Source: Arthrobacter silvisoli (GTDB lineage Bacteria; Actinomycetota; Actinomycetes; Actinomycetales; Micrococcaceae). Taken from it: 64,000 bases of DNA. The translations under genes and the position numbers were made by a program. Shown in pieces: positions 24,977-34,357 of the stretch; within the stretch, counting starts at the first letter, position 1; the number at the start of each line of letters is the position of its first letter. The stretch is from contig NZ_QRCU01000077.1 of assembly GCF_003369445.1 (NCBI RefSeq), positions 124,001 to 188,000 on the forward strand, given 5' to 3'. The notes beneath the pieces are model-generated. The model did no database searches. It was not told where the DNA came from and was given only the letters and a program-made list of their open reading frames with translations.

Positions 24977-25554
24977 TGACTGAGACTCTCGAGACTCCGG
25001 TAAAGATCGTTCCGCGTCTGAAGACCAAGTACGCCGAATCCATCAAGCAGTCCCTGCTTGAGGAATTCAAGTACGAGAACGTGAACCAGGTTCCCCGCCT
25101 CGTGAAGGTCGTTGTGAACATGGGTGTTGGAGATGCCGCCAAGGACTCCAAGCTGATCGACGGCGCCGTCCGCGACCTGACCCTGATCACCGGCCAGAAG
25201 CCGCAGGTCACCAAGGCCCGCAAGTCCATCGCCCAGTTCAAGCTGCGCGAAGGCATGCCGATCGGTGCGCACGCCACCCTCCGTGGCGACCGCATGTGGG
25301 AATTCGTGGACCGTCTGGTCACCCTCGCCCTGCCCCGTATCCGCGACTTCCGCGGCCTCAACGGCAAGCAGTTCGACGGCAACGGCAACTACACCTTCGG
25401 TCTGACCGAGCAGGTTATGTTCCACGAGATCGACCAGGACTCCATTGACCGCGTCCGCGGCATGGACATCACGGTTGTCACCACCGCCAAGACCGACGAC
25501 GAAGGCCGTGCACTGCTCAAGGCACTCGGCTTCCCGTTCAAATCCGAAGACTAA
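24976..25554 (+). CDS. rplE: 50S ribosomal protein L5
   Basis: 5S-rRNA-binding protein of the central protuberance, 192 aa. Full length; VPRLVKVVVNMGVGDA and GLNGKQFDGNGNYTFGLTEQ are typical. Followed by 82 nt and then rpsH; the S14 gene that often sits here is absent. Confidence 0.98.
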   Translation: MTETLETPVKIVPRLKTKYAESIKQSLLEEFKYENVNQVPRLVKVVVNMGVGDAAKDSKLIDGAVRDLTLITGQKPQVTKARKSIAQFKLREGMPIGAHATLRGDRMWEFVDRLVTLALPRIRDFRGLNGKQFDGNGNYTFGLTEQVMFHEIDQDSIDRVRGMDITVVTTAKTDDEGRALLKALGFPFKSED

Positions 25555-25636
25555 TCAACTACGTAAGAGGTCCGCTGCCCTGTCTCCCTAGAGAGAAGGA
25601 TGGCGGAAACCGCTACGAGGAAGGGCAAGAGCCCAA

Positions 25637-26035
25637 ATGACTATGACAGATCCTGTCGCAGACATGCTTACGCGTCTGCGCAACGCCAACTCGGCATACC
25701 ACGACTCCGTGACCATGCCGTACAGCAAGCTCAAGGCACGCGTTGCCGACATCCTGAAGGCCGAAGGCTACATTGCCGGCTGGAAGGAAGAGGAAGCTGA
25801 AGTTGGCAAGAAGCTGACCATCGACCTCAAGTTCGGTCCGAACCGCGAGCGTTCGATCGCCGGTGTCCGCCGTATTTCCAAGCCGGGTCTGCGCGTTTAC
25901 GCGAAGTCCACCAACCTGCCCCACGTGCTGGGTGGCCTGGGTATCGCAATCCTGTCCACCTCTTCCGGCCTCCTGACTGACAAGCAGGCCGGCAAGAAGG
26001 GCGTGGGCGGCGAAGTCCTCGCGTACGTCTGGTAA
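25637..26035 (+). CDS. rpsH: 30S ribosomal protein S8
   Basis: 16S-binding protein of the platform, 132 aa. Starts MTMTDPVADMLTRLRNANSA and ends KGVGGEVLAYVW. Start at 25637 fits the family. A frame beginning at 25600 runs out of phase into rpsH and is not considered real. Confidence 0.98.
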   Translation: MTMTDPVADMLTRLRNANSAYHDSVTMPYSKLKARVADILKAEGYIAGWKEEEAEVGKKLTIDLKFGPNRERSIAGVRRISKPGLRVYAKSTNLPHVLGGLGIAILSTSSGLLTDKQAGKKGVGGEVLAYVW

Positions 26036-26053
26036 CGGGAAAGGAAGAGAATA

Positions 26054-26590
26054 ATGTCACGTATTGGACGTCTCCCCATCACCGTTCCTGCCGGCGTCGA
26101 CGTCAAGGTTGATGGCTCCGTCATCAGCGTCAAGGGCGCCAAGGGCGAGCTGAGCCACACTGTTGCCAGCCCGATCGAGGTCTCCCTGGACGAGAACACC
26201 CTGACGGTTACCCGCCCGAACGACGAGCGCAACTCCCGCTCGCTGCACGGCCTGACCCGTACCCTCATCGCCAACATGATCGAGGGCGTTACCAAGGGCT
26301 ACGAGAAGAAGCTTGAGATCGTCGGTACCGGTTACCGCGTCCAGGCCAAGGGCTCCGACCTGGAGTTCGCTCTTGGTTTCAGCCACCCGGTCAACATCTC
26401 CGCTCCGGAAGGCATCACCTTCACGGTTGAGGGCCCGACCAAGTTCTCGGTCTCCGGTATCTCCAAGCAGCAGGTCGGCGAGGTTGCTGCCAACATTCGC
26501 AAGCTGCGCAAGCCCGATCCCTATAAGGGCAAGGGTGTCCGTTACGCCGGCGAAGTCATCCGCCGCAAGGTCGGAAAGGCTGGTAAGTAA
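26054..26590 (+). CDS. rplF: 50S ribosomal protein L6
   Basis: Large-subunit protein near the factor-binding site, 178 aa. Starts MSRIGRLPITVPAGVDV; the C-terminal PDPYKGKGVRYAGEVIRRKVGKAGK is intact. AAGGAAGAGA ribosome site. rplR follows after 3 nt. Confidence 0.98.
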   Translation: MSRIGRLPITVPAGVDVKVDGSVISVKGAKGELSHTVASPIEVSLDENTLTVTRPNDERNSRSLHGLTRTLIANMIEGVTKGYEKKLEIVGTGYRVQAKGSDLEFALGFSHPVNISAPEGITFTVEGPTKFSVSGISKQQVGEVAANIRKLRKPDPYKGKGVRYAGEVIRRKVGKAGK

Positions 26591-26593
26591 ACC

Positions 26594-26977
26594 ATGGCCA
26601 TCGCAATTAACAAGAAGCGCACGAACAAGAGCAAGGCAGCTGCCCGCAGCCGCCGCCAGCTTCGTATCCGCAAGCGTATCGTCGGTACGGCTGTCCGCCC
26701 CCGCCTGGTGGTCAACCGCTCCGCACGCCACGTATTCGTCCAGGTTGTCGACGACAGCAAGGGTGTCACCGTGGCCTACGCTTCCACCCTGGAAGCGGAC
26801 CTGCGCGCGTTTGACGGCGACAAGACCGCCAAGGCCAAGCGCGTTGGCGAGCTCGTTGCAGAGCGCGCAAAGGCTGCCGGCATCGACGCGGTTGTGTTCG
26901 ACCGCGGTGGTAACAAGTACCACGGCCGCATCGCCGCCGTCGCTGACGGTGCACGCGAAGGTGGGCTGGCACTGTGA
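26594..26977 (+). CDS. rplR: 50S ribosomal protein L18
   Basis: 5S-rRNA-binding protein, 127 aa, full length, ending GGNKYHGRIAAVADGAREGGLAL. Its stop overlaps the rpsE GTG start by 4 nt, which suggests coupling. Confidence 0.98.
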   Translation: MAIAINKKRTNKSKAAARSRRQLRIRKRIVGTAVRPRLVVNRSARHVFVQVVDDSKGVTVAYASTLEADLRAFDGDKTAKAKRVGELVAERAKAAGIDAVVFDRGGNKYHGRIAAVADGAREGGLAL

Positions 26978-27678
26978 CCGTTGAAAATAACGAAAAGGAC
27001 ATTCAGGTGACTGAAGCTGCAGCTGCTGAGGCAACTGAGACCGCTGCTGCCACCGACGACCGCCGCGGCGGCCGTCGCGGCGAGCGTGGCGACCGTGGCC
27101 AGGGCCGCGGCGACCGTGGTGGCCGTGGTGGCCGCGACGGCGGCCGTGAGGCCGAGAAGAGCCAGTTCGTAGAGCGCGTTGTGACCATCAACCGTGTCGC
27201 CAAGGTCGTCAAGGGTGGTCGTCGCTTCAGCTTCACCGCCCTCGTCGTCGTCGGTGACGGCAACGGTCTGGTCGGCGTCGGCTACGGCAAGGCCAAGGAA
27301 GTTCCCGCCGCCATCGCAAAGGGTGTCGAAGAGGCCAAGAAGTCCTTCTTCCGCGTCCCGCGTGTCGGCAACAGCATCCCGCACCGCGTGCAGGGTGAGG
27401 CCGCAGCCGGCGTCGTGATGCTGCGTCCGGCTTCCCCGGGTACCGGTGTTATCGCCGGCGGTCCGGTCCGTGCAGTACTGGAGTGCGTCGGTATCCACGA
27501 CGTCCTCTCCAAGTCGCTCGGTTCCTCCAACGCCATCAACATCGTTCACGCGACTGTTGACGCCCTGAAGCGCCTGGAAGAGCCCGCTTCCGTGGCAGCC
27601 CGCCGTGGCCTGCCGCTGGACGAGGTTGCTCCGGCTGCTCTGGTGCGCGCCATCCAGAACCAGAAGGCAGGTGTCTAG
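26974..27678 (+). CDS. rpsE: 30S ribosomal protein S5 with RG-rich N-terminal extension
   Basis: Decoding-fidelity protein at the mRNA entry, 234 aa against about 165 in many bacteria. The first 65 residues are an added acidic/Ala segment followed by Arg-Gly repeats (RRGGRRGERGDRGQGRGD and onward). The normal core starts at FVERVVTINRVAKVVKGGRRFSF. GTG start inside the rplR stop. The extension resembles RNA-binding RGG tracts; its role is unknown. Confidence 0.97.
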   Translation: MTVENNEKDIQVTEAAAAEATETAAATDDRRGGRRGERGDRGQGRGDRGGRGGRDGGREAEKSQFVERVVTINRVAKVVKGGRRFSFTALVVVGDGNGLVGVGYGKAKEVPAAIAKGVEEAKKSFFRVPRVGNSIPHRVQGEAAAGVVMLRPASPGTGVIAGGPVRAVLECVGIHDVLSKSLGSSNAINIVHATVDALKRLEEPASVAARRGLPLDEVAPAALVRAIQNQKAGV

Positions 27679-27680
27679 TC

Positions 27681-27887
27681 ATGGCTAAGAACCTGACTCC
27701 CTCCGACGCCAAGTTGGAGATCACCCAGATCAAGGGCGTCATCGGCGCCAAGCAGAACCAGCGCGAGACCCTGCGTTCCCTCGGCCTCAAGCGCATCGGA
27801 CACACCGTTGTCCGTACCGCTGACGCCGTGACCGTGGGCATGCTCAACACGGTTCCGCACCTCGTGAATGTTGAGGAGGCGAAGTAA
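27681..27887 (+). CDS. rpmD: 50S ribosomal protein L30
   Basis: Small large-subunit protein, 68 aa (MAKNLTPSDAKLEITQIKGVIGAKQNQRETL and onward), a little longer at the N-terminus than the shortest homologues. Its stop shares one base with the rplO start (TAATG). Confidence 0.97.
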   Translation: MAKNLTPSDAKLEITQIKGVIGAKQNQRETLRSLGLKRIGHTVVRTADAVTVGMLNTVPHLVNVEEAK

Positions 27888-28366
27888 TGGCCGAGAACAA
27901 GACCGCAGAGGCTGCCGAGAAGCAGCACGCACTGAAGGTCCACCACCTGCGTCCCGCCCCGGGTGCCAAGACCGCCAAGACCCGTGTTGGTCGTGGTGAA
28001 GGCTCCAAGGGTAAGACCGCCGGTCGCGGTACCAAGGGTACGAAGGCCCGCTACCAGGTCAAGGCTGGCTTTGCCGGCGGCCAGCTGCCGCTGCACATGC
28101 GCCTGCCGAAGCTGCGCGGCTTCAAGAACCCGTTCCGGGTCGAGTTCCAGGTTGTGAACCTGGACAAGCTCAACGAGCTGTTCCCGGAAGGCGGCGCTGT
28201 GACCGTCGAGGCTCTGGTCGAGAAGGGTGCCGTTCGCAAGAACCAGCCCGTGAAGGTGCTGGGCACCGGCGACATCACCGTCAAGGTTGACGTCACCGCC
28301 CACGCTTTCTCCGCCAGCGCTGCGGAAAAGATCGCTGCAGCAGGCGGCACCACCACCGCTCTCTAA
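27887..28366 (+). CDS. rplO: 50S ribosomal protein L15
   Basis: Late-assembly large-subunit protein, 159 aa. KVHHLRPAPGAKTAKTRVGRGEGSKGKTAGRGTKG is the typical basic N-terminus. Last gene before the terminator that separates ribosomal genes from secY-adk. Confidence 0.98.
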   Translation: MAENKTAEAAEKQHALKVHHLRPAPGAKTAKTRVGRGEGSKGKTAGRGTKGTKARYQVKAGFAGGQLPLHMRLPKLRGFKNPFRVEFQVVNLDKLNELFPEGGAVTVEALVEKGAVRKNQPVKVLGTGDITVKVDVTAHAFSASAAEKIAAAGGTTTAL

Positions 28367-28415
28367 GGGAGTCATTTCCCGAAGTAGCGGCGGTGGTTCC
28401 ACCCTGTTGTGAAAC

Positions 28416-28460
28416 AACTCCCGGTGCGCGGGGCTTCGGCCCGGCGCACCGGGAGTTTTT
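28416..28460 (+). terminator. rplO terminator with UUCG tetraloop
   Basis: Arms 28416-28433 and 28440-28457 pair along almost their whole length (one G-G mismatch), closed by a C(TTCG)G tetraloop and followed by TTTTT. A canonical intrinsic terminator. Confidence 0.92.
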
Positions 28461-28478
28461 CGTTTCGAGGCCTCCCGA

Positions 28479-28509
28479 TTGTTCGCATCGCGCATACAAC
28501 CGCTAGACT
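28479..28509 (+). promoter_or_regulatory. putative secY promoter
   Basis: TAGACT at 28504-28509 with a weak -35 around 28479-28484 (TTGTTC). It lies between the rplO terminator and secY, giving a leader of about 55 nt. Confidence 0.5.
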
Positions 28510-28569
28510 CGGGTGTTGGGTTTCATTGGGCCCACAGATACCTTTGGATTTTTCTACTCAGGAGGACGC

Positions 28570-29876
<1,307 letters not shown>

Positions 29877-29880
<4 letters not shown>

Positions 29881-30455
29881 CGAGAATGCTGATCATTGGA
29901 CCTCCGGGTTCGGGCAAAGGGACCCAGGCCGAGCGGATTTCCGAGCGTCTGGGCGTAGTCGCCATTTCCACCGGCGACATCTTCCGTGCCAACGTCAAGG
30001 GCGAAACCCCGCTGGGAATCGAAGCCAAGAAGTACATGGACGCCGGCGACTTCGTCCCGGACGCGGTCACCAACAAGATGGTCCGCGACCGCCTGGGCGA
30101 GTCCGACGCCGAGAACGGCTTCCTGCTGGACGGCTACCCGCGCACCACGGCACAGGTCGACTACCTTGACCAGATCCTCGCGGAAGGACAGGAGAAGCTC
30201 GACGTAGTGCTTCAGCTGACCGCCGACGACGAGGAACTCGTCAGCCGCCTGCTGGGCCGCGCCAAGGAAACCGGGCGCTCGGACGACAACGAGGCCGTGA
30301 TCCGCCACCGCCTGGACCTGTACCACGAGCAGACTGAAGCCGTGGTTGCGAAGTATGCCGAGCGCGGCATCCTGACGCAGGTGGACGGCATCGGCGGCAT
30401 CGACGAGGTCACCAACCGAGTGGTCCTGGCCATCGAAGCTGCCAAGGCTGTCTGA
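29877..30455 (+). CDS. adk: adenylate kinase
   Basis: Interconverts ATP + AMP and 2 ADP in the cytosol; 192 aa, the short form without a zinc-type LID insert. P-loop GPPGSGKGT is at residues 8-16; LLDGYPRT and the short LID (GRAKETGRSDDNE) are present. Overlaps the secY stop. Followed by a strong U-tailed terminator. Confidence 0.98.
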
Positions 30456-30480
30456 CCTCGGCGCAACTGACGCTTGCTGA

Positions 30481-30522
30481 AAGGGTGCGCCCCGTACTTT
30501 GTGTGCGGGGCGCACCCTTTTT
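30481..30522 (+). terminator. secY-adk terminator
   Basis: A 17-bp stem (arms 30481-30497 and 30503-30519, one G-T pair, 5-nt loop) ending in TTTTT. It separates adk from map, so map needs its own promoter in the following 120 nt. Confidence 0.92.
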
Positions 30523-30645
30523 GGGGTGCAACCGATTCCTGTGAGCGGCCGATTTCGACCACGCTCGCCGATGCGGGAAAATGGTTGGCAGAGCCAAGGC
30601 ACGTGCGCCCCGCATGAGCCGGTGAGAGCAACCCCCGAGGAGACC

Positions 30646-31476
30646 ATGGCGTTCGGCCAGCCCCGTATCGAATACAAGTCCAATCAGCAGATGCGCAAGA
30701 TGCACGAGGCCGGGCTGGTGCTTAGCCGAGCCCTCGACGCCGCAGTGGCCGCAGCCAAGCCGGGGGTCAGCACCCGTGAACTGGATGCTGTGTTCGCCAC
30801 CGTGCTCAACGACGCCGGCGCCAAGTCCAACTTCCTCGGCTACCACGGCTTCCCTGCCACCATCTGCGCTTCCGTCAACGAGGAAGTGGTCCACGGCATC
30901 CCAGGCGACCGCGTGCTGCAGGACGGCGACATCATCTCGATCGACGGCGGCGCGATCGTGGACGGCTGGCACTCTGACTCCGCCCGCACCGTGATCGTAG
31001 GAACCGCTGACCCCGAGGATCAGCGCCTCTCCGACGTCACCGAGGAAGCCATGTGGCGCGGCATCGCAGCCCTGGCCAAAGGCAAGTTCGTGGGCGACAT
31101 CGGCAACGCAATCGACGACTACGTCTCCGCCGTCCCCGGCAAGCCGCTGGGCATCCTGGAGGACTACGTGGGCCACGGCATCGGCTCCGAAATGCACATG
31201 GCCCCCGACGTGCTGAACTACCGCACCGGTCACCGCGGTCCGAAGATCCGTCCGGGCCTGTGCCTGGCGATCGAACCGATGCTGGTACGCGGCGGAATCG
31301 AAACGGCCACCCTCGAGGACGACTGGACCGTGGTCACCACCGACGGCCAGCGTTCCTGCCAGTGGGAGCACTCCGTGGCCGTGCACGAAAAGGGCATCTG
31401 GGTCCTGTCCGCGCCCGACGGCGGTGCGGAGCGGCTCGCGCAGTTCGGCGTCACCCCGGTGCCGATCCCGGCCTGA
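30646..31476 (+). CDS. map: type I methionine aminopeptidase
   Basis: Removes the initiator Met from new proteins; 276 aa. The dinuclear-metal ligands are visible: Asp in SIDGGAIVDGWHSD (two), His in GHGIGSEMH, Glu in LAIEPM and Glu in QWEHS. ATG 30646 is chosen for GAGGAG upstream and the family N-terminus MAFGQPRIEYKS; an open frame further upstream is not used. Normally followed by infA; here a 12-kb cassette intervenes. Confidence 0.97.
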   Translation: MAFGQPRIEYKSNQQMRKMHEAGLVLSRALDAAVAAAKPGVSTRELDAVFATVLNDAGAKSNFLGYHGFPATICASVNEEVVHGIPGDRVLQDGDIISIDGGAIVDGWHSDSARTVIVGTADPEDQRLSDVTEEAMWRGIAALAKGKFVGDIGNAIDDYVSAVPGKPLGILEDYVGHGIGSEMHMAPDVLNYRTGHRGPKIRPGLCLAIEPMLVRGGIETATLEDDWTVVTTDGQRSCQWEHSVAVHEKGIWVLSAPDGGAERLAQFGVTPVPIPA

Positions 31477-31492
31477 GCCCAACCCGCCACCG

Positions 31493-31529
31493 GACATGTC
31501 CACTCCTGGCCACCAGGAGTGGACATGTC
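31493..31529. repeat. long perfect palindrome downstream of map
   Basis: GACATGTCCACTCCTGG (31493-31509) and its exact reverse complement (31513-31529) are separated by only 3 nt: a 17-bp perfect stem. GGACATGTCC occurs again at 31561-31570. It sits between the convergent ends of map and the UraD-like gene and could terminate both. It may also be a dispersed extragenic palindrome. Confidence 0.8.
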
Positions 31530-31584
31530 ACTTAAATGCCCATCGCTTGGTTCCAAGGGTGGACATGTCCGGCCGTGCAGCCGG

Positions 31585-32142
31585 TTATCCCTCAGTGAGG
31601 GCGGCTTCCGGGTCTTCCAACTCTTCGACGAGCCTCGTGAGGCGAATGGCGACCAGTTTGCGCAGTTCCTCCCTGACGGCGTCGCACTCCGCTTCGGATG
31701 AGTTCGTCAAGCGTGCCCGGAGCGCGGCCACCATCTCATCGTTCGTCAGTCCGGTTGCGCTGATGAGGAAGACATGGCCGAACTTTGCTTCGTAGGCATC
31801 CTGGGCCTCGTTCAGGGCTTGCAGGGCTTCGTCGTCCCTGTCCATGAGGGCGGATTCCTGCTTGGCCCACCGCAGCCTCCGGCCGGTGAAGCCGTCGTGC
31901 CGGGATCCCAGGCGCCTCAACCCAACGTGGGAGGCGACCACGTTGGCGTCGCTCAGAGCTGTGACAGCCGAGCGCGCCTTTCCGATCAGGTCGTCGAAGT
32001 CAGTGAACGGCCGTTGACGCTCAACGTCGATTGCCCAGTCTTCCACGGGAAGGTGGCACAGTCCGGGCATCGCCTTGATGAACTCGTCACGGGGGAGGTC
32101 GTTGAGCCGTTTGACTCCGTGCAATCCAATGGAGGTGTTCAA
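31585..32142 (-). CDS. UraD-like OHCU decarboxylase family protein
   Basis: 185 aa, resembling 2-oxo-4-hydroxy-4-carboxy-5-ureidoimidazoline decarboxylase, which makes S-allantoin from a uric-acid intermediate. Matching features: LNDLPRDEFIKAM opening, His72 in the catalytic-His position (ASHVGLRR instead of the usual HP), Glu96 in KQES, and the ALNEAQDAYEAKFGHVFLI / MVAALRARLTN blocks. Start is TTG at 32142 with AAAGGA 6 nt upstream. It is the third gene of the leftward operon after the GntR and amidohydrolase genes, 17 nt downstream. No uricase, HIU hydrolase or allantoinase gene is nearby, so the substrate may differ from the classical one. Confidence 0.7.
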   Translation of the reverse strand: MNTSIGLHGVKRLNDLPRDEFIKAMPGLCHLPVEDWAIDVERQRPFTDFDDLIGKARSAVTALSDANVVASHVGLRRLGSRHDGFTGRRLRWAKQESALMDRDDEALQALNEAQDAYEAKFGHVFLISATGLTNDEMVAALRARLTNSSEAECDAVREELRKLVAIRLTRLVEELEDPEAALTEG

Positions 32143-32159
32143 GGCAGTTCCTTTCGTTG

Positions 32160-33620
32160 TCAGCGCAGCGGGAAGCTCGGCGGCAGGAGTTCTTCGGTGG
32201 ACCGGCGGGCGTGGTCCGAAACGCTCAGCGAGGCGATGTAGAGTTCCAGGAATTCCTGGGCCCGCTCGCGGTAGCCGCTTGTGTCCACGGTGGCGATCCC
32301 GCCGTCGTCGACCACCGTGCTTCCGGCAACTACCACGCGCGTGATGTCGCGGCCGTCGGCGTTCATCACCATGGTGCGGATGGGGTCGCCGTACGGGCCG
32401 ATGTGCTCGCCGCTTAGGTCCAGCACGAAGTAGTCGGCCTGCGCACCGGGGGCGAGACGGCCCAGGTCCGGGCGGCCCAGCGCTTCGGCCGGGTCGAGCG
32501 TGGCGGAGCGGAAGAGGTCCGCGGCCTGGGCGCTGGTGCGGTTTCCGGTGATGGCCTTGGTCATGCCCATGGCCAGGTCCATGGCGCGGATCATGTTCGG
32601 CGGGGCGGAGTCCGTGCCCAGCACGATCCGGATGCCGCGCCCGCGGTAGGAATCGTAGTTGTCCAGCATGCCGCCGTAGTGTGCCATCGGGATGGGGCAG
32701 AGCAGAACGCTCGTGCCGGAGTCCGCGAGCAGCGCGAGGTCGTCCCCAGCGCCGAAAGCCTCAGGCATAAGCGGGTGCCCCGGCACGGTCCAGGCGTGCG
32801 GGATGAAGGTGCGTTCGCCCAGGAAGCCGAGATCGGCGAGGTACGGCAGGGAGCGTTTGCCGGTCCGGGAGATCATGGTTTCGATTTCGAAGAGCCCCTG
32901 GGCGGCATGCAGGCGCACCGGGATGCCGAGTTCGTCGGCGGCCTTGCGGGTCAGGCGCAGCGTCTGTTCGGTCTGGGTCTCGATCCGGGCGGGCAGCAGT
33001 GCGGTGCGGATCAGCCCGCCGGCCCGGCCTTCGTAGTCCTGCGCGAAGCGGACGGCATCCTCCAGCCCGGCCAGGCCGCGGCGTTCGTCTTCGTGGAGCA
33101 GCACGCGGGTGCCGTCCGTATATGGCACGGCCGTGCGGTAGCTCGGGCCGAGGTAGGCGCGGATGCCGAGGGCTTCAACGGCCTCGGCGGTGTCCGCCAT
33201 GTCCTGGTAGTCCTCGCACCATTCGTGGTAGCTCTCCGAGGCGATCGGCATGAGCGTGGTGATGCCGTTGCGCACCAGTTGGGAGAGCGCGAACTCGCGG
33301 CGGAAGCGGGCCTGCTCGCGGGTGAAGACGGCTCCGTGGTCCTTCAGGTAGGCCTCGGACCAGACCAGGCCAAGGCGGCGGGACGCGTCCGGCCAGGAAT
33401 CGAAGATGGCGTGGTCGATGTCGGCCAGGGCATTGAGGTCGATGAAGCCCGGGGAGACGACGGCCTGCCCGGCATTGATCTCCACATCCACCGTGCCGGA
33501 GTAGTCCCGGCCGACGAAGAGGATGGTCCCGTCCTCGTGGACCAGTTCTGCATCGGGCAGGATGCAGTGGTCGCCGTCGGCATAGCCGATCACGAAGGCG
33601 GCCTTGACGCGTGTGATCAT
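32160..33620 (-). CDS. atypical amidohydrolase-superfamily protein
   Basis: 486 aa, a TIM-barrel metal-dependent hydrolase of the chlorohydrolase/deaminase type. An N-terminal beta-sandwich leads into PGFIDLNAL. Here the usual HxH metal pair is Asn63 and Leu65, although DIDH follows at 67-70. The later His in VRLHAAQ, His in FIPHAW and Asp in VLGTDSAPPN are kept. The C-terminal sandwich with LAPGAQADYFVLDL is typical. The ATG overlaps the GntR stop by 4 nt. The substrate is unknown; deamination or hydrolysis of a ring or amide C-N bond is the family expectation, but the missing ligands make the activity uncertain. Confidence 0.75.
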   Translation of the reverse strand: MITRVKAAFVIGYADGDHCILPDAELVHEDGTILFVGRDYSGTVDVEINAGQAVVSPGFIDLNALADIDHAIFDSWPDASRRLGLVWSEAYLKDHGAVFTREQARFRREFALSQLVRNGITTLMPIASESYHEWCEDYQDMADTAEAVEALGIRAYLGPSYRTAVPYTDGTRVLLHEDERRGLAGLEDAVRFAQDYEGRAGGLIRTALLPARIETQTEQTLRLTRKAADELGIPVRLHAAQGLFEIETMISRTGKRSLPYLADLGFLGERTFIPHAWTVPGHPLMPEAFGAGDDLALLADSGTSVLLCPIPMAHYGGMLDNYDSYRGRGIRIVLGTDSAPPNMIRAMDLAMGMTKAITGNRTSAQAADLFRSATLDPAEALGRPDLGRLAPGAQADYFVLDLSGEHIGPYGDPIRTMVMNADGRDITRVVVAGSTVVDDGGIATVDTSGYRERAQEFLELYIASLSVSDHARRSTEELLPPSFPLR

Positions 33621-34294
33621 TTGTTCTCCAAGTCGTGTGCCTGGTTGTCCAGGATGGCCCCGGCCACCAGCATGGCGTCCTGCACGGAGCCGTCGCGGAT
33701 GGCCTCGAAAAGATCGTCGTGGTTGTCATGCCCTGCGTGCGCTGCCCGGTCGAGGCCTGCTGCGGAGGTCCAGGCGCCGTCGATGTTCGCGGCCAGGGAG
33801 CCGTAGATCCCGGCCAGCAGCTGGTTGTGCGCGGCGTCCACCACGGCGCGGTGGAAGTCGATGTCGGCTGCCCGGAAACCCTCGTCGTCGCGGGCCTCGG
33901 CGGCAGCACGACGGCGGTGGAGTGCGTCCTCGAGCTTGTCCAGGTCGGCCTTGTCCCGCCGCTGCGCGGCGAGGGCCGCCGCGGGCACGTCAAGGCTGCG
34001 CCGGACCTCGACCGCTTCGAAAGGGTCGGCGTCCTGGAAGCCCTTTCGGAGGGCGATCTCCTGTTCGTCGACGGCGGCCACAAAGGTGCCGTCGCCCTGC
34101 CGGGTCACGAGCAGGCCTGCGTGCACCAGCGCGCGCAGTGCCTCGCGCAAAGGAGCGCGGCTCAGTCCCAAAGCCTTGCCCAGTTCGGGTTCGGGCGGGA
34201 TCCGGTCTCCCAGGCCCCACTCGCCCTGCCGAATCCGCTGACGGATGTCATCGATTGCTTCGTCGACCACACTGCGCCGTCCGTTCACCGCCAT
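33617..34294 (-). CDS. GntR-family regulator with FCD domain
   Basis: 225 aa. An N-terminal winged helix (DRIPPEPELGKALGLSRAPLREALRAL) is joined to an all-helical FCD effector domain with the usual Asp/His metal or ligand set (DIDFH, HDNHDDLFEA). ATG 34294 is chosen for GAGGGG 5 nt upstream. It is the first gene of the leftward operon and divergent from the transporter operon; a perfect palindrome between them is its likely operator. FCD regulators usually respond to small carboxylates or sugar acids and repress in the absence of ligand. Confidence 0.9.
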   Translation of the reverse strand: MAVNGRRSVVDEAIDDIRQRIRQGEWGLGDRIPPEPELGKALGLSRAPLREALRALVHAGLLVTRQGDGTFVAAVDEQEIALRKGFQDADPFEAVEVRRSLDVPAAALAAQRRDKADLDKLEDALHRRRAAAEARDDEGFRAADIDFHRAVVDAAHNQLLAGIYGSLAANIDGAWTSAAGLDRAAHAGHDNHDDLFEAIRDGSVQDAMLVAGAILDNQAHDLENK

Positions 34295-34357
34295 GGTGCC
34301 CCCTCTGGTTCCTACGTCCACGAAGCGTCTCACATGGCTGGGTGAAAATCCACTCTT

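Noticed and set aside
25600..25800. A 66-codon frame starting in the rplE-rpsH gap, where rpsN would be expected
   Set aside because: It is out of phase with and mostly inside rpsH and does not resemble S14 (no S14 N-terminus or zinc motif).
31424..31795. A forward frame over the map end and the palindrome
   Set aside because: It covers the perfect dyad and the antisense of the UraD-like gene, with no ribosome site.
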